A DNA stretch of 64,000 nt from Streptomyces sp. NBC_00572 (GTDB taxonomy: Bacteria; Actinomycetota; Actinomycetes; Streptomycetales; Streptomycetaceae), in NCBI RefSeq assembly GCF_026341815.1, contig NZ_JAPENX010000001.1, forward strand, positions 620,001 through 684,000. The letters run 5' to 3'. The translations under genes and the position numbers were made by a program. Below are positions 23,866 to 32,823 of the stretch, in pieces; position 1 is the first letter of the stretch, and each line of letters opens with the position of its first letter. The notes under the pieces were generated by a model. It was given only the letters and a program-made list of their open reading frames with translations. It did no database searches and had not been told where the DNA came from.

Positions 23866-25134
23866 CTAGCCGAAGAAGTTCCGTACGTGCTCCAGACCCG
23901 CGACCAGGGCGTCGACCTCGGCCGGGGTGGAGTACAGATAGAACGACGCCCGCGTGGTCGCAGGAATTCCGTACCGCAGGCAGACCGGCCGCGCGCAGTG
24001 GTGGCCGACCCGGACCGCGATGCCCTCTTCGTCGAGGACCTGGCCCACGTCGTGCGGGTGGATGTCGCCGAGCGTGAAGGAGATCGCCGCGCCGCGGTCC
24101 TCGGCCGTGGTGGGGCCGATGATCCGCAGGTCCGGGACCTCCTGGAGGCGCCGGACGGCGTACTCGGTGATCGCGTGCTCGTGGCGCGCGATGTTCTCCA
24201 TGCCGATCGCCGAGAGGTAGTCCACGGCCGCGCCGAGGCCGACGGCCTGGGCGATCGGGGGCGTACCCGCCTCGAACTTGTGCGGAGCCGGCGCGTACGT
24301 CGAGGAGTGCATCGAGACGGTCTCGATCATCTCGCCGCCGCCGAGGAACGGCGGCAGGTCCTCCAGGAGCTCCTGCCGTCCCCACAGCACGCCGATGCCC
24401 GTCGGACCGCACATCTTGTGGCCGGTGAAGGCCACGAAGTCGGCCTGGAGCGCCTGCACGTCCAGGACCATGTGCGGGGCCGCCTGGGAGGCGTCGATGC
24501 AGACCAGCGCACCGACCTCCTGCGCACGCCGGATGATCGTCTCGACCGGGTTGATCGTGCCCAGCAGGTTCGAGACCAGCGTGAACGAGACGATCTTGGT
24601 CTTCTCGGTGATGACCTCTTCGATGTTCGAGAGGTCGAGACGGCCGTCGTCGGTGAGGCCGAACCACTTCAGCTTCGCGCCCGTGCGCTGCGAGAGCAGC
24701 TGCCACGGCACGATGTTGGAGTGGTGCTCCATCTCCGTGATGGCGATCTCGGTCTCGTGGTCCACGCGGTAGGGCTCGTCGGCCCAGCCCAGCATGTTGG
24801 CCACGAGGTTGAGCGACTCCGAGGCGTTCTTGGTGAAGATCACCTCGTCGCGGCTCGGCGCGTTGATGAAGGCCGCGACCTTGTCACGGGCGCCTTCGTA
24901 CAGCGCCGTCGCCTCCTCGGCGACCGTGTAGACGCCGCGGTGGACGTTGGCGTTGTGACGCTCGTAGTACGTGTTGAGCGCGTCGAGGACCTGCCGCGGC
25001 TTCTGCGAGGTCGCCGCGGAGTCGAGGTACACGATCTTCTTGCCGTCGTGGACCACGCGATCCAGGAGCGGGAAGTCCTTGCGGATCGCCTCGGTGTCGA
25101 GGAGGCCGGAGAGCCCCTGATGGGCAGAAGTCAC
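23866..25134 (-). CDS. sufS: Cysteine desulfurase SufS
   Basis: A 422-residue group II PLP-dependent cysteine desulfurase. The PLP lysine is K240 in AFTGHKMCGPTGIG, and the active-site cysteine C380 lies in RVGHHCARP, the short class II loop. Other landmarks are VYLDSAATSQKP and EMEHHSNIVPWQ. The GTG start at 25134 overlaps the sufC stop (GTGA). It supplies persulfide sulfur to SufU for cluster assembly on SufBCD. Confidence 0.95.
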   Translation of the reverse strand: MTSAHQGLSGLLDTEAIRKDFPLLDRVVHDGKKIVYLDSAATSQKPRQVLDALNTYYERHNANVHRGVYTVAEEATALYEGARDKVAAFINAPSRDEVIFTKNASESLNLVANMLGWADEPYRVDHETEIAITEMEHHSNIVPWQLLSQRTGAKLKWFGLTDDGRLDLSNIEEVITEKTKIVSFTLVSNLLGTINPVETIIRRAQEVGALVCIDASQAAPHMVLDVQALQADFVAFTGHKMCGPTGIGVLWGRQELLEDLPPFLGGGEMIETVSMHSSTYAPAPHKFEAGTPPIAQAVGLGAAVDYLSAIGMENIARHEHAITEYAVRRLQEVPDLRIIGPTTAEDRGAAISFTLGDIHPHDVGQVLDEEGIAVRVGHHCARPVCLRYGIPATTRASFYLYSTPAEVDALVAGLEHVRNFFG

Positions 25135-25898
25135 GCGGATGCGCCACCCTTCGTGCTGTAGGCCTCGTAGCCCTCGTTCTCCAGCTTGTCGGCGAGCTCG
25201 GCGCCGCCGGACTCGACGATGCGGCCCTCGGAGAAGACGTGCACGAAGTCGGGCTTGATGTAGCGGAGGATCCGCGTGTAGTGGGTGATCAGCAGGGTGC
25301 CGACCTCACCGGTCTCGCGGACCCGGTTGACGCCCTCGGAGACCTGGCGCAGCGCGTCGACGTCCAGGCCGGAGTCGGTCTCGTCGAGGATCGCGATCTT
25401 GGGCTTGAGAAGCTCCAGCTGGAGGATCTCGTGGCGCTTCTTCTCACCGCCGGAGAAGCCCTCGTTGACGTTGCGCTCGGCGAAGGCCGGGTCCATCTGG
25501 AGCTGCTCCATCGCGGACTTGACCTCCTTCACCCAGGTACGCAGCTTGGGGGCCTCGCCGCGGATGGCCGTGGCGGAGGTGCGCAGGAAGTTGGAGACCG
25601 AGACACCGGGGACCTCGACCGGGTACTGCATGGCCAGGAAGACGCCGGCGCGGGCGCGCTCGTCGACCGACATCTCCAGGACGTCCTCACCGTCGAGGGT
25701 GACGGTGCCGCCGGTGACCGTGTACTTCGGGTGGCCGGCGAGCGAGTACGCCAGGGTCGACTTGCCGGAGCCGTTGGGGCCCATGACGGCGTGGGTCTCG
25801 CCCTGCTTGATGGTCAGGTCGACACCCTTGAGGATCTCGCGGGGGCCGTTCTCGGCCTCGACGGAGACGTGCAGGTTGCGGATTTCAAGCGTTGCCAT
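25131..25898 (-). CDS. sufC: Fe-S assembly ATPase SufC
   Basis: A 255-residue ABC-type ATPase of the SufBCD scaffold; it has no membrane partner. Walker A is GPNGSGKST at 40-48, the Q-loop lies in FLAMQYPVEVPGVSV, the signature is FSGGEKKRHEILQ, and Walker B is KIAILDETDSGLD. ATG at 25898 is favoured over longer options because MATLEIRNLHV is the normal family start. It follows the Rieske gene by 7 nt and overlaps sufS. Confidence 0.95.
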   Translation of the reverse strand: MATLEIRNLHVSVEAENGPREILKGVDLTIKQGETHAVMGPNGSGKSTLAYSLAGHPKYTVTGGTVTLDGEDVLEMSVDERARAGVFLAMQYPVEVPGVSVSNFLRTSATAIRGEAPKLRTWVKEVKSAMEQLQMDPAFAERNVNEGFSGGEKKRHEILQLELLKPKIAILDETDSGLDVDALRQVSEGVNRVRETGEVGTLLITHYTRILRYIKPDFVHVFSEGRIVESGGAELADKLENEGYEAYSTKGGASA

Positions 25899-25905
25899 GG
25901 GTGAC

Positions 25906-26223
25906 TCAGGACTCCTGGGTGACGGAGACGAGCACATCGTCCCCTTCGATCTTTACGGGGTATACGGGGACGGGGCGCGTCGCGGGAAGGCCGGAGGGCT
26001 TGCCTGTGCGGAGGTCGAAGCTGGAGCCGTGCAGCCAGCACTCGATGGCACAGTCCTCGACCTCGCCCTCCGAGAGCGAGACGTTCGCGTGCGAGCAGAT
26101 GTCGTTGATCGCGAACACCTCGCCCTCGGTGTGCACGACCGACACCGGCGTGCCGTCGACCTCGACCCGCTTCGGGGTGTCGGCCTCCAGCTCGCTCAGC
26201 GCGCACACTCGGACGAAGGCCAT
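25906..26223 (-). CDS. Rieske-type [2Fe-2S] ferredoxin of the suf operon
   Basis: A 105-residue small Rieske protein of the NirD/bifunctional-dioxygenase-ferredoxin type. Cluster ligands are C43-x-H45 in DICSHANV and C62-x2-H65 in ECWLHGSSFD. It is an electron carrier; inside the actinobacterial suf operon it probably donates electrons during cluster assembly, but this is inference. The ATG at 26223 overlaps the sufD stop (TGATG), and 7 nt separate its stop from sufC. Confidence 0.92.
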   Translation of the reverse strand: MAFVRVCALSELEADTPKRVEVDGTPVSVVHTEGEVFAINDICSHANVSLSEGEVEDCAIECWLHGSSFDLRTGKPSGLPATRPVPVYPVKIEGDDVLVSVTQES

Positions 26224-27404
26224 CAGACGGAGGCCTCCAGCTCGGCCTCGATCTTGGCGAGGAGGCGCTCCTGGACGTCCGGCAGACCGATCTGCTGGAC
26301 GAGTTCCGCGAAGAAGCCGCGGACGACGAGGCGACGGGCCTCGGCCTGCGGGATACCGCGGGACATCAGGTAGAAGAGCTGCTCGTCGTCGAAGCGGCCG
26401 GTGGCCGAGGCGTGACCGGCGCCGGCGATCTCGCCGGTCTCGATCTCCAGGTTCGGTACGGAGTCGACCCGGGCGCCGTCCGTGAGGACCAGGTTCCGGT
26501 TGAGCTCGTACGTGTCCGTGCCCTCGGCGGCGGCCCGGATGAGCACGTCGCCGATCCAGACGGCGTGCGCGTCCTGGCCCTGCAGCGCGCCCTTGTAGGC
26601 CACGTTGGACTTGCAGTGCGGGGTGTTGTGGTCGACCAGGAGGCGGTGCTCCTGGTGCTGGCCGGCGTCGGTGAAGTACAGACCGAACAGCTCGGCCTCG
26701 CCGCCGGGCGCCGCGTACCGCACCCGCGGGTGGATGCGGACGACGTCGCCGCCGAAGGTGACGATGACGGACTTGAAGGAGGCGTCACGGCCGACCAGCG
26801 CGTTGTGCTGGGCGACGTGGACGGCCTTCTCGTCCCAGTCCTGGACGGAGACGACGGTCAGCTTGGCGCCGTCGCCCAGGACGTAGTCGACGTTGGCCGC
26901 GAGGACCGCGTCGCCGGAGTGGTCGAGGACCACGACGGCCTCGGCGAAGGCGCCGAGCTCGATGACCTGGTGACCGAAGGCGACTCCGCCCTCACCGTGC
27001 ACGGTGATGCGGATCGGCGCGTCGAGGACGGCCTCCTTGGCGACGGTGACGACCGAGGCCTTCTCGAAGGAGGAGTACGCCTGGGCGGCGACCCGGTCGA
27101 CGGGCGTGCCGGCCTTGCCGAGGCGCTCGTCCTCGCGGCCGACGGTCTCCACGGTGACGCCCTCGGGGGCCTCGACCTCGACCTTGACGCCCTCGCCGGA
27201 GGCGACGGCGGTGCCGTCGTGAAGTCCGCGGAGGCGGGCGAGCGGGGTGAACCGCCACTCCTCCTCGCGGCCGTGCGGGACGGGGAAGTCCGCGACGTCG
27301 AAGGACGGGGGCGCGCTCATGCGCGTGGCGACGGTGGACTCGGCGGCCACCGCGATCGAGCCGGCGGTGGTGGAGCCCGCCGGGATGTTCTGAGCCTCAG
27401 CCAT
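26223..27404 (-). CDS. sufD: Fe-S scaffold subunit SufD
   Basis: A 393-residue SufD, partner of SufB and SufC in the cluster scaffold. The C-terminal beta-helix core is marked by HHRLL-like [80 protein letters not shown]. The conserved SufD histidine is in AGAGHAS. ATG at 27404; 71 nt separate it from the sufB stop. Confidence 0.93.
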   Translation of the reverse strand: MAEAQNIPAGSTTAGSIAVAAESTVATRMSAPPSFDVADFPVPHGREEEWRFTPLARLRGLHDGTAVASGEGVKVEVEAPEGVTVETVGREDERLGKAGTPVDRVAAQAYSSFEKASVVTVAKEAVLDAPIRITVHGEGGVAFGHQVIELGAFAEAVVVLDHSGDAVLAANVDYVLGDGAKLTVVSVQDWDEKAVHVAQHNALVGRDASFKSVIVTFGGDVVRIHPRVRYAAPGGEAELFGLYFTDAGQHQEHRLLVDHNTPHCKSNVAYKGALQGQDAHAVWIGDVLIRAAAEGTDTYELNRNLVLTDGARVDSVPNLEIETGEIAGAGHASATGRFDDEQLFYLMSRGIPQAEARRLVVRGFFAELVQQIGLPDVQERLLAKIEAELEASV

Positions 27405-27475
27405 GGCTGTCGTGTTGCTCTCTTCCTGCGTACGTGGAAATCGGTCGCTGCGTGTGGTGGGGCGGGGTGGGGGCG

Positions 27476-28891
27476 TTAGCCCACCGAGCCCTCCATCTGC
27501 AGCTCGATCAGCCGGTTGAGCTCCAGGGCGTACTCCATCGGGAGTTCCTTGGCGATGGGCTCGACGAAGCCGCGGACGATCATCGCCATGGCCTCGAACT
27601 CGGTGAGGCCGCGGCTCATCAGGTAGAAGAGCTGGTCCTCGGAGACCTTGGAGACGGTGGCCTCGTGGCCCATGGAGACGTCGTCCTCGCGCACGTCCAC
27701 GTAGGGGTACGTGTCCGAGCGGGAGATCGTGTCGACGAGCAGCGCGTCGCAGAGCACGTTGGACTTGGCGCCCGGCGCACCCTCGCCGATCTCGATGAGA
27801 CCGCGGTAGGAGGTGCGGCCGCCGCCTCGCGCCACCGACTTGGAGACGATGTTGGAGGAGGTGTTCGGGGCCATGTGGACCATCTTGGCGCCGGCGTCCT
27901 GGTGCTGGCCCTCGCCCGCGAAGGCGATGGAGAGGGTCTCGCCCTTGGCGTGCTCGCCCATCAGGTAGACGGCCGGGTACTTCATGGTGACCTTGGAGCC
28001 GATGTTGCCGTCGACCCACTCCATGGTGGCGCCCTCGTAGGCGACGGCGCGCTTGGTCACCAGGTTGTAGACGTTGTTCGACCAGTTCTGGATGGTCGTG
28101 TAGCGGCAGCGGCCGCCCTTCTTCACGATGATCTCGACGACGGCGCTGTGCAGCGAGTCCGAGGAGTAGATCGGGGCGGTGCAGCCCTCGACGTAGTGGA
28201 CGTAGGCGTCCTCGTCGACGATGATCAGCGTCCGCTCGAACTGGCCCATGTTCTCCGTGTTGATGCGGAAGTAGGCCTGGAGCGGGATCTCGACGTGCAC
28301 GCCCTTCGGCACGTAGATGAACGATCCGCCGGACCAGACGGCGGTGTTCAGGGAGGCGAACTTGTTGTCGCCGACCGGGATGATGGTGCCGAAGTACTCC
28401 CTGAAGAGTTCCTCGTGCTCCTTCAGCGCGGTGTCGGTGTCGACGAAGATGACGCCCTGCTCCTCCAGGTCCTCGCGGATCTGGTGGTAGACGACCTCGG
28501 ACTCGTACTGGGCGGCGACGCCGGCGACGAGGCGCTGCTTCTCCGCCTCGGGGATGCCGAGCTTGTCGTACGTGTTCTTGATGTCCTCCGGCAGGTCCTC
28601 CCAGGACTCGGCCTGCTTCTCGGTGGACCGCACGAAGTACTTGATGTTGTCGAAGTCGATGCCGGAGAGGTCGGAGCCCCAGGTCGGCATGGGCTTCTTG
28701 TCGAAGAGCCGCAGACCCTTGAGACGCAGCTTCAGCATCCACTCGGGCTCGTTCTTCTTCGAGGAGATGTCGCGGACGACGTCCTCGTTCAGACCGCGCT
28801 TCGCGGTGGCACCGGCGGTGTCGGAGTCGGCCCAGCCGTACTCGTACCGACCCAGGCCCTCGAGCTCGGGGTGGCTGATCTCGGTGGTCAT
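27476..28891 (-). CDS. sufB: Fe-S scaffold subunit SufB
   Basis: A 471-residue SufB, the subunit on which the cluster is built. Recognisable blocks are [104 protein letters not shown] and [22 protein letters not shown]. The cysteine in EGCTAP and later in [10 protein letters not shown] are those conserved in the family. ATG at 28891 overlaps the sufR stop (ATGA). Confidence 0.95.
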   Translation of the reverse strand: MTTEISHPELEGLGRYEYGWADSDTAGATAKRGLNEDVVRDISSKKNEPEWMLKLRLKGLRLFDKKPMPTWGSDLSGIDFDNIKYFVRSTEKQAESWEDLPEDIKNTYDKLGIPEAEKQRLVAGVAAQYESEVVYHQIREDLEEQGVIFVDTDTALKEHEELFREYFGTIIPVGDNKFASLNTAVWSGGSFIYVPKGVHVEIPLQAYFRINTENMGQFERTLIIVDEDAYVHYVEGCTAPIYSSDSLHSAVVEIIVKKGGRCRYTTIQNWSNNVYNLVTKRAVAYEGATMEWVDGNIGSKVTMKYPAVYLMGEHAKGETLSIAFAGEGQHQDAGAKMVHMAPNTSSNIVSKSVARGGGRTSYRGLIEIGEGAPGAKSNVLCDALLVDTISRSDTYPYVDVREDDVSMGHEATVSKVSEDQLFYLMSRGLTEFEAMAMIVRGFVEPIAKELPMEYALELNRLIELQMEGSVG

Positions 28892-29613
28892 GCGGGGTTC
28901 CTCCCGGCCGTACTGACGGATGCTGATTCGGTGGTCTGTGGGGCGCTGTGCGGGATGAACGTGGTGCAGACGCCGTCACCATGCGCGATGGTGGCCAGAC
29001 GCTGGACGTGCGTTCCCAGGAGGCGGGAGAAGAATTCCGTCTCCGCCTCGCACAGCTGTGGGTACTGCTCGGCGACGTGGGCGACCGGGCAGTGGTGCTG
29101 GCAGAGCTGCTCGCCGACCGGCGCGTTCCGCGCAGTGGCAGCGTACCCGTCCGCGGTCAGGGCCTTGGCGAGCGCCTCGGTCCGCTGCGCGGGCTCGGCC
29201 GCCTCAACAGCTTCGCGGTACGTGTCCGCCTGGGCCTCGATCCGGTCGCGGGCGAAGGCTGCCACGGCCGCCTCTCCGCCGGCGTTGCGCTCGATCCACC
29301 GGAGCGCCTCGACGGCGAGGGAGTCGTAGGACTGGTCGAAGGCGTCCCGGCCGCAGTCGGTGAGCGCGAAGATCTTCGCGGGGCGACCCCGGGCGCGGGC
29401 CCCGTAGACCCGCTGCTCACGGGCTTCGACGACGTTCTCGGCGACCAGCGAGTCGAGGTGGCGGCGGACGGCGGCCTGGGTGAGGCGGAGTCGTCCGGCC
29501 AGGTCGGCGACGGTCGACGGCCCGTGGTCCAGGATCGACCGCGCGACCCGGTTGCGCGTCGAACGCTCTCGGGTCGCGAGTTCCTCCACCGGAGCCGCGC
29601 CAACGTTTTTCAC
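28888..29613 (-). CDS. sufR: Fe-S-sensing repressor SufR
   Basis: A 241-residue regulator heading the suf operon. Residues about 16-80 form a winged HTH ([31 protein letters not shown]). The C-terminal cluster-binding region has C171-x3-C175 and C188 ([10 protein letters not shown] ... YPQLCEAE), the SufR cysteine set for a [4Fe-4S] cluster. The start is GTG at 29613, just inside the operator CAAC-N6-GTTG. When clusters are plentiful holo-SufR is expected to repress the operon. Confidence 0.93.
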   Translation of the reverse strand: MKNVGAAPVEELATRERSTRNRVARSILDHGPSTVADLAGRLRLTQAAVRRHLDSLVAENVVEAREQRVYGARARGRPAKIFALTDCGRDAFDQSYDSLAVEALRWIERNAGGEAAVAAFARDRIEAQADTYREAVEAAEPAQRTEALAKALTADGYAATARNAPVGEQLCQHHCPVAHVAEQYPQLCEAETEFFSRLLGTHVQRLATIAHGDGVCTTFIPHSAPQTTESASVSTAGRNPA

Positions 29614-29626
29614 AACGCCATTGTTG
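29613..29626. promoter_or_regulatory. SufR operator
   Basis: CAACGCCATTGTTG is a CAAC-N6-GTTG inverted repeat whose first base is shared with the sufR GTG start. I recall the same motif being described for Streptomyces SufR autorepression. Its place over the start suggests a leaderless or very short-leadered sufR transcript. Confidence 0.82.
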
Positions 29627-29877
29627 CGTAATTAATCTCGGACTGACAAGCGGCCCCGGGAGCGGCGACGGTGCCGTGCATCACTCAGGTAAGGCTTACC
29701 TGACCTGCGGAAACGATCATTCGTAGGACGAATCAGGGGCGCGATCCGGCCGCCCGGCGAACCCGTACCCGCAGGCCACAAGGGCTCCGCCACCCCCCGA
29801 GCCGCCCGGAACGATCAAGAGCGAGGTGTGCCTCCAGGCACCCGGGCCCCGCGCCGGAAGGACCTTCGGCCCCTCTC

Positions 29878-29883
29878 TAGACT
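29878..29883 (+). promoter_or_regulatory. -10 element of a leaderless ABC transporter transcript
   Basis: TAGACT ends 7 nt before the ATG at 29891, the distance expected if transcription starts at the A of the start codon. No Shine-Dalgarno lies between. Confidence 0.6.
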
Positions 29884-29890
29884 TCCCGTC

Positions 29891-30826
29891 ATGCGAAACG
29901 AGTCCGTCGAGTCGGTAGTCCAGGTGCGTGGCCTGGTCAAGCGGTACGGCAACAAGACCGCCGTCGACGGCCTCGACCTCGACGTACGGGCCGGCACCGT
30001 CACCGCCGTCCTCGGCCCCAACGGAGCCGGCAAGACCACCACCATCGAGACCTGCGAGGGCTACCGAAGGCCCGACGGCGGCACCGTACGCGTCCTCGGC
30101 CTCGACCCGGTCGCCGACGCCGCCGCCCTGCGGCCCCGGATCGGCGTCATGCTCCAGTCCGGCGGCGTCTACTCCGGCGCCCGCGCCGACGAGATGCTCC
30201 GCCACATGGCGAAGCTCCACGCCCACCCCCTGGACGTGGACGCCCTCATCGAGCGACTCGGCCTCGGCTCCTGCGGCCGCACCACCTACCGGCGCCTCTC
30301 CGGCGGCCAGCAGCAGCGCCTCGCGCTCGCCATGGCCGTCGTCGGCCGCCCCGAGCTCGTCTTCCTCGACGAGCCGACCGCCGGACTCGACCCGCAGGCC
30401 CGCCGCGCCACCTGGGACCTCGTGCGCGAGCTGCGCACCGACGGCGTGACCGTGGTCCTCACCACCCACTTCATGCAGGAGGCCGAGGAGCTCGCCGACG
30501 ACGTCGCCATCGTCGACGCCGGCCGGGTCGCCGCCCAGGGCAGCCCCGAGCAGCTGTGCCGGGGCGGCGCCGAGAACACCCTGCGGTTCACCGGGCGCGC
30601 CGGACTCGACCTGGGCTCCCTGCTCAAGGCGCTGCCGGACGGCACGGCCGCGGCGGAGCCGCTCCCGGGCACGTACCGGATCACCGGCACCGTCGACCCG
30701 CAGCTGCTCGCCACGGTCACCAGCTGGTGCGCCCAGCACGGCGTCATGCCCGACGGCATCTCCGTCGAGCGCCACACTCTTGAGGACGTCTTTCTTGAAC
30801 TCACGGGCAAGGAGTTGCGCGGATGA
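29891..30826 (+). CDS. ABC transporter ATP-binding protein (drug/exporter type)
   Basis: A 311-residue ATPase of the DrrA/CcmA-like class. Walker A is GPNGAGKTT at 42-50, the signature LSGGQQQRLA near 148, Walker B LVFLDEPTAGLD, and the switch histidine in VLTTHFMQEAEEL. The last 90 residues form the C-terminal domain common in DrrA exporters. It ends at TGA 30824-30826, but a second, decayed copy of the same 3' end lies at 30886-30918 and overlaps the permease start. Its position just after sufR matches S. coelicolor SCO1927 as I recall. Confidence 0.92.
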   Translation: MRNESVESVVQVRGLVKRYGNKTAVDGLDLDVRAGTVTAVLGPNGAGKTTTIETCEGYRRPDGGTVRVLGLDPVADAAALRPRIGVMLQSGGVYSGARADEMLRHMAKLHAHPLDVDALIERLGLGSCGRTTYRRLSGGQQQRLALAMAVVGRPELVFLDEPTAGLDPQARRATWDLVRELRTDGVTVVLTTHFMQEAEELADDVAIVDAGRVAAQGSPEQLCRGGAENTLRFTGRAGLDLGSLLKALPDGTAAAEPLPGTYRITGTVDPQLLATVTSWCAQHGVMPDGISVERHTLEDVFLELTGKELRG

Positions 30827-30918
30827 TGCGGGTCGGCACCCAGATCGGCCGGGGGTCCAGGGGTCGTCCCCCGGGTGGGCACAGTCTCGAACCGACGGGC
30901 AAGGAACTGCGGTCGTGA
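30827..30918 (+). repeat. Duplicated ATPase 3' end flanking a hairpin insert
   Basis: 30794-30826 encodes LELTGKELRG-stop; 30886-30918 would encode LEPTGKELRS-stop (24 of 33 bases identical). Between them 59 bp include CCGGGGG ... CCCCCGG, a hairpin block. The downstream stop forms a GTGA overlap with the permease start, so the ancestral gene probably ended there. Confidence 0.75.
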
Positions 30919-31700
30919 GCACTGGTACGTACACCCCCCGGCCGGGAGCCGCACCCGTCGGCCGGATGATCGCGGCGCAGACGGCGCTGGAGACCCGGAT
31001 GCTGCTGCGCAACGGCGAGCAGCTGCTGCTCACCGTGATCATCCCGTCGCTGCTCCTGGTGCTCTTCTCCACCGTCGACATCATCACCGTGCCCGATTCG
31101 ACGACGGGAGGCACCGACAAGGCCGTCGACTTCCTCGCCCCCGGCATCCTCGCCCTCGCCGTCCTGTCGACCGCGTTCACCGGCCAGGCCATCGCGACCG
31201 GTTTCGAGCGGCGGTACGGGGTGCTCAAGCGGCTCGGCGCCTCGCCGCTCCCCCGCTGGGCGCTGATGACCGCCAAGACGCTCGCCGTCCTGGTCACCGA
31301 GGTCCTCCAGATCGCACTTCTGACGGCGATCGCCCTGGGCCTCGGCTGGTCCCCGCACGGCAACCCGCTGTCCGTGCTGCTCCTCCTGGCGCTCGGCACG
31401 GCCGCCTTCTCCGGCCTCGGCCTGCTCATGGCCGGCACCCTGAAGGCGGAGGCCACCCTGGCCGCCGCCAACCTGGTCTTCCTGCTGCTCCTGGTGGGCG
31501 GCGGGGTCATCGTCCCGCTGGAGAAGTTCCCGGACGCGGCCCGCTCGGTCCTGGAGCTGCTCCCGATCTCGGCCCTCTCCGACGGGCTGCGCGCGGTCCT
31601 CCAGGACGGCGCGGCCCTGCCCTGGGGCGACGCGCTGACCCTCGCGGTATGGGCCGTCCTCGGCCTCGGCGCGGCGGCGAAGTTCTTCCGCTGGGAGTAG
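30915..31700 (+). CDS. ABC transporter permease (ABC-2 type)
   Basis: A 261-residue membrane subunit of the ABC-2/DrrB type with about six helices: LLLTVIIPSLLLVLFSTVDII, FLAPGILALAVLSTAFTGQAI, VLQIALLTAIALGLGW, LLLLALGTAAFSGLGLLMAG, ATLAAANLVFLLLLVGGGVIV and LTLAVWAVLGLGAAAKF. The motif FERRYGVLKRLGASPLPRW is the cytosolic coupling region of such permeases. The GTG at 30915 is chosen because its GTGA overlap with the old ATPase stop is preserved. With the ATPase it should form an exporter of unknown substrate. Confidence 0.9.
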   Translation: MSTGTYTPRPGAAPVGRMIAAQTALETRMLLRNGEQLLLTVIIPSLLLVLFSTVDIITVPDSTTGGTDKAVDFLAPGILALAVLSTAFTGQAIATGFERRYGVLKRLGASPLPRWALMTAKTLAVLVTEVLQIALLTAIALGLGWSPHGNPLSVLLLLALGTAAFSGLGLLMAGTLKAEATLAAANLVFLLLLVGGGVIVPLEKFPDAARSVLELLPISALSDGLRAVLQDGAALPWGDALTLAVWAVLGLGAAAKFFRWE

Positions 31701-31782
31701 TGGAGGGGTCCCAGAGGGTGACGTTTCCCGACAAGGCACCCCTCGTGAAAGCGTGCACAAGCCCCGGCCTACGATAGGGCGC

Positions 31783-32742
31783 GTGCTGACCCCCCTCGCC
31801 TCCATCGCCAGGCGCTGGACCCCGTCCCCCAGGACGCTCCGGCGCGCCGCGCTCTCCGCCGTCGTGATGAGCGTCCTCATCATCGTCACGGGTGGCGCGG
31901 TCCGGCTGACCGGTTCCGGTCTCGGCTGCGACACCTGGCCGAAGTGCACCGACGACAGCCTGATCGTGACGCCCGAGCAGGGCTATCGCGGTGCGATCGA
32001 GTTCGGCAACCGGATGCTGACCTACGTCCTGTCGGCCGCGGTCGGCTGGGCGATCATCGCCGCCCGGTCCACCAAGCCGTGGCGGCGCGGGCTGACCCGG
32101 CTCGCCTGGGCCCAGTTCTGGATCGTGATGAGCAACGCCGTCATCGGCGGCATCACGGTGTGGATGGGCCTCAACCCGTGGACGGTCGCCGGCCACTTCC
32201 TCGCCGCGAACGCGCTGCTCACCGTCGCCGTCATCACCTGGCACCGGACCGGCGAGGGCGACACCGCCTCCCGCCCGCGCGTGCCGCGCCCGGTCCGCAA
32301 GCTGGGCTGGGCGATCACGATCACCTCGGGCCTGCTGATCGCGCTCGGCACGACGGTGACCGGCGCCGGCAAGCACGCCGGTGACAGCAGCGACGTGCCG
32401 CGCATGCCCTGGGACTGGACGGACGCCGCCCACCTCCACGCCATCGCCGCCTGGGTCGTCTGCGCGCTCGCGCTCGCGATGTGGCTGGTCCTGCGCGTGG
32501 TGGACGCCCCGCTCGACACCCGGGCCCGCGCCCGCGACCTCCTGATCGTGCTGCTCGCCCAGGGCGCCATCGGCTACGTCCAGTACTTCACCGGGGTCCC
32601 GGAGCTCCTGGTCGCCGCCCACATGCTCGGCTCCTCGCTGATGTGGATCGCGGTCCTGCGCCTGGCCCTGAGCCTGCGCGAGCGCCCGGCCCCCACCGCC
32701 GACATCCCGGCCCAGGCCGACCCCGAGCTCGCGACCGCCTGA
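31783..32742 (+). CDS. ctaA: Heme A synthase (COX15/CtaA family)
   Basis: A 319-residue multi-pass protein that oxidises heme O to heme A for aa3 cytochrome oxidase. Eight helices are expected. Family marks include LIIVTGGAVRLTGSGLGCDTWPKC with the cysteine pair, GAIEFGNRMLTYVLS, VAGHFLAANALLTVAVITWHR, DAAHLHAIAAWVVC and LLVAAHMLGSSLMW with the heme-ligand histidines. GTG at 31783 is preferred: a TACGAT -10 lies about 7 nt upstream, fitting a leaderless transcript. A GTG 10 codons earlier is possible. Confidence 0.92.
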   Translation: MLTPLASIARRWTPSPRTLRRAALSAVVMSVLIIVTGGAVRLTGSGLGCDTWPKCTDDSLIVTPEQGYRGAIEFGNRMLTYVLSAAVGWAIIAARSTKPWRRGLTRLAWAQFWIVMSNAVIGGITVWMGLNPWTVAGHFLAANALLTVAVITWHRTGEGDTASRPRVPRPVRKLGWAITITSGLLIALGTTVTGAGKHAGDSSDVPRMPWDWTDAAHLHAIAAWVVCALALAMWLVLRVVDAPLDTRARARDLLIVLLAQGAIGYVQYFTGVPELLVAAHMLGSSLMWIAVLRLALSLRERPAPTADIPAQADPELATA

Positions 32743-32771
32743 GACGCGCCGGAGCGCGACCGAGACCGTCC

Positions 32772-32821
32772 GGAGCCGCCCGGACCCCCTTGCCCACGGG
32801 CGAGGGGGTCCGGGCGGCTCC
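32772..32821. terminator. Bidirectional terminator between ctaA and the Imm49 gene
   Basis: An 18-bp perfect stem (GGAGCCGCCCGGACCCCC and complement) with a 14-nt loop fills most of the gap between the two converging stops. Confidence 0.9.
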
Positions 32822-32823
32822 GT

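Noticed and set aside
26223..28982. A possible sufB-sufD fusion from a continuous minus-strand frame
   Set aside because: The continuous frame is out of phase over sufB. SufB ends with TAA at 27476-27478 and sufD has its own ATG at 27404.
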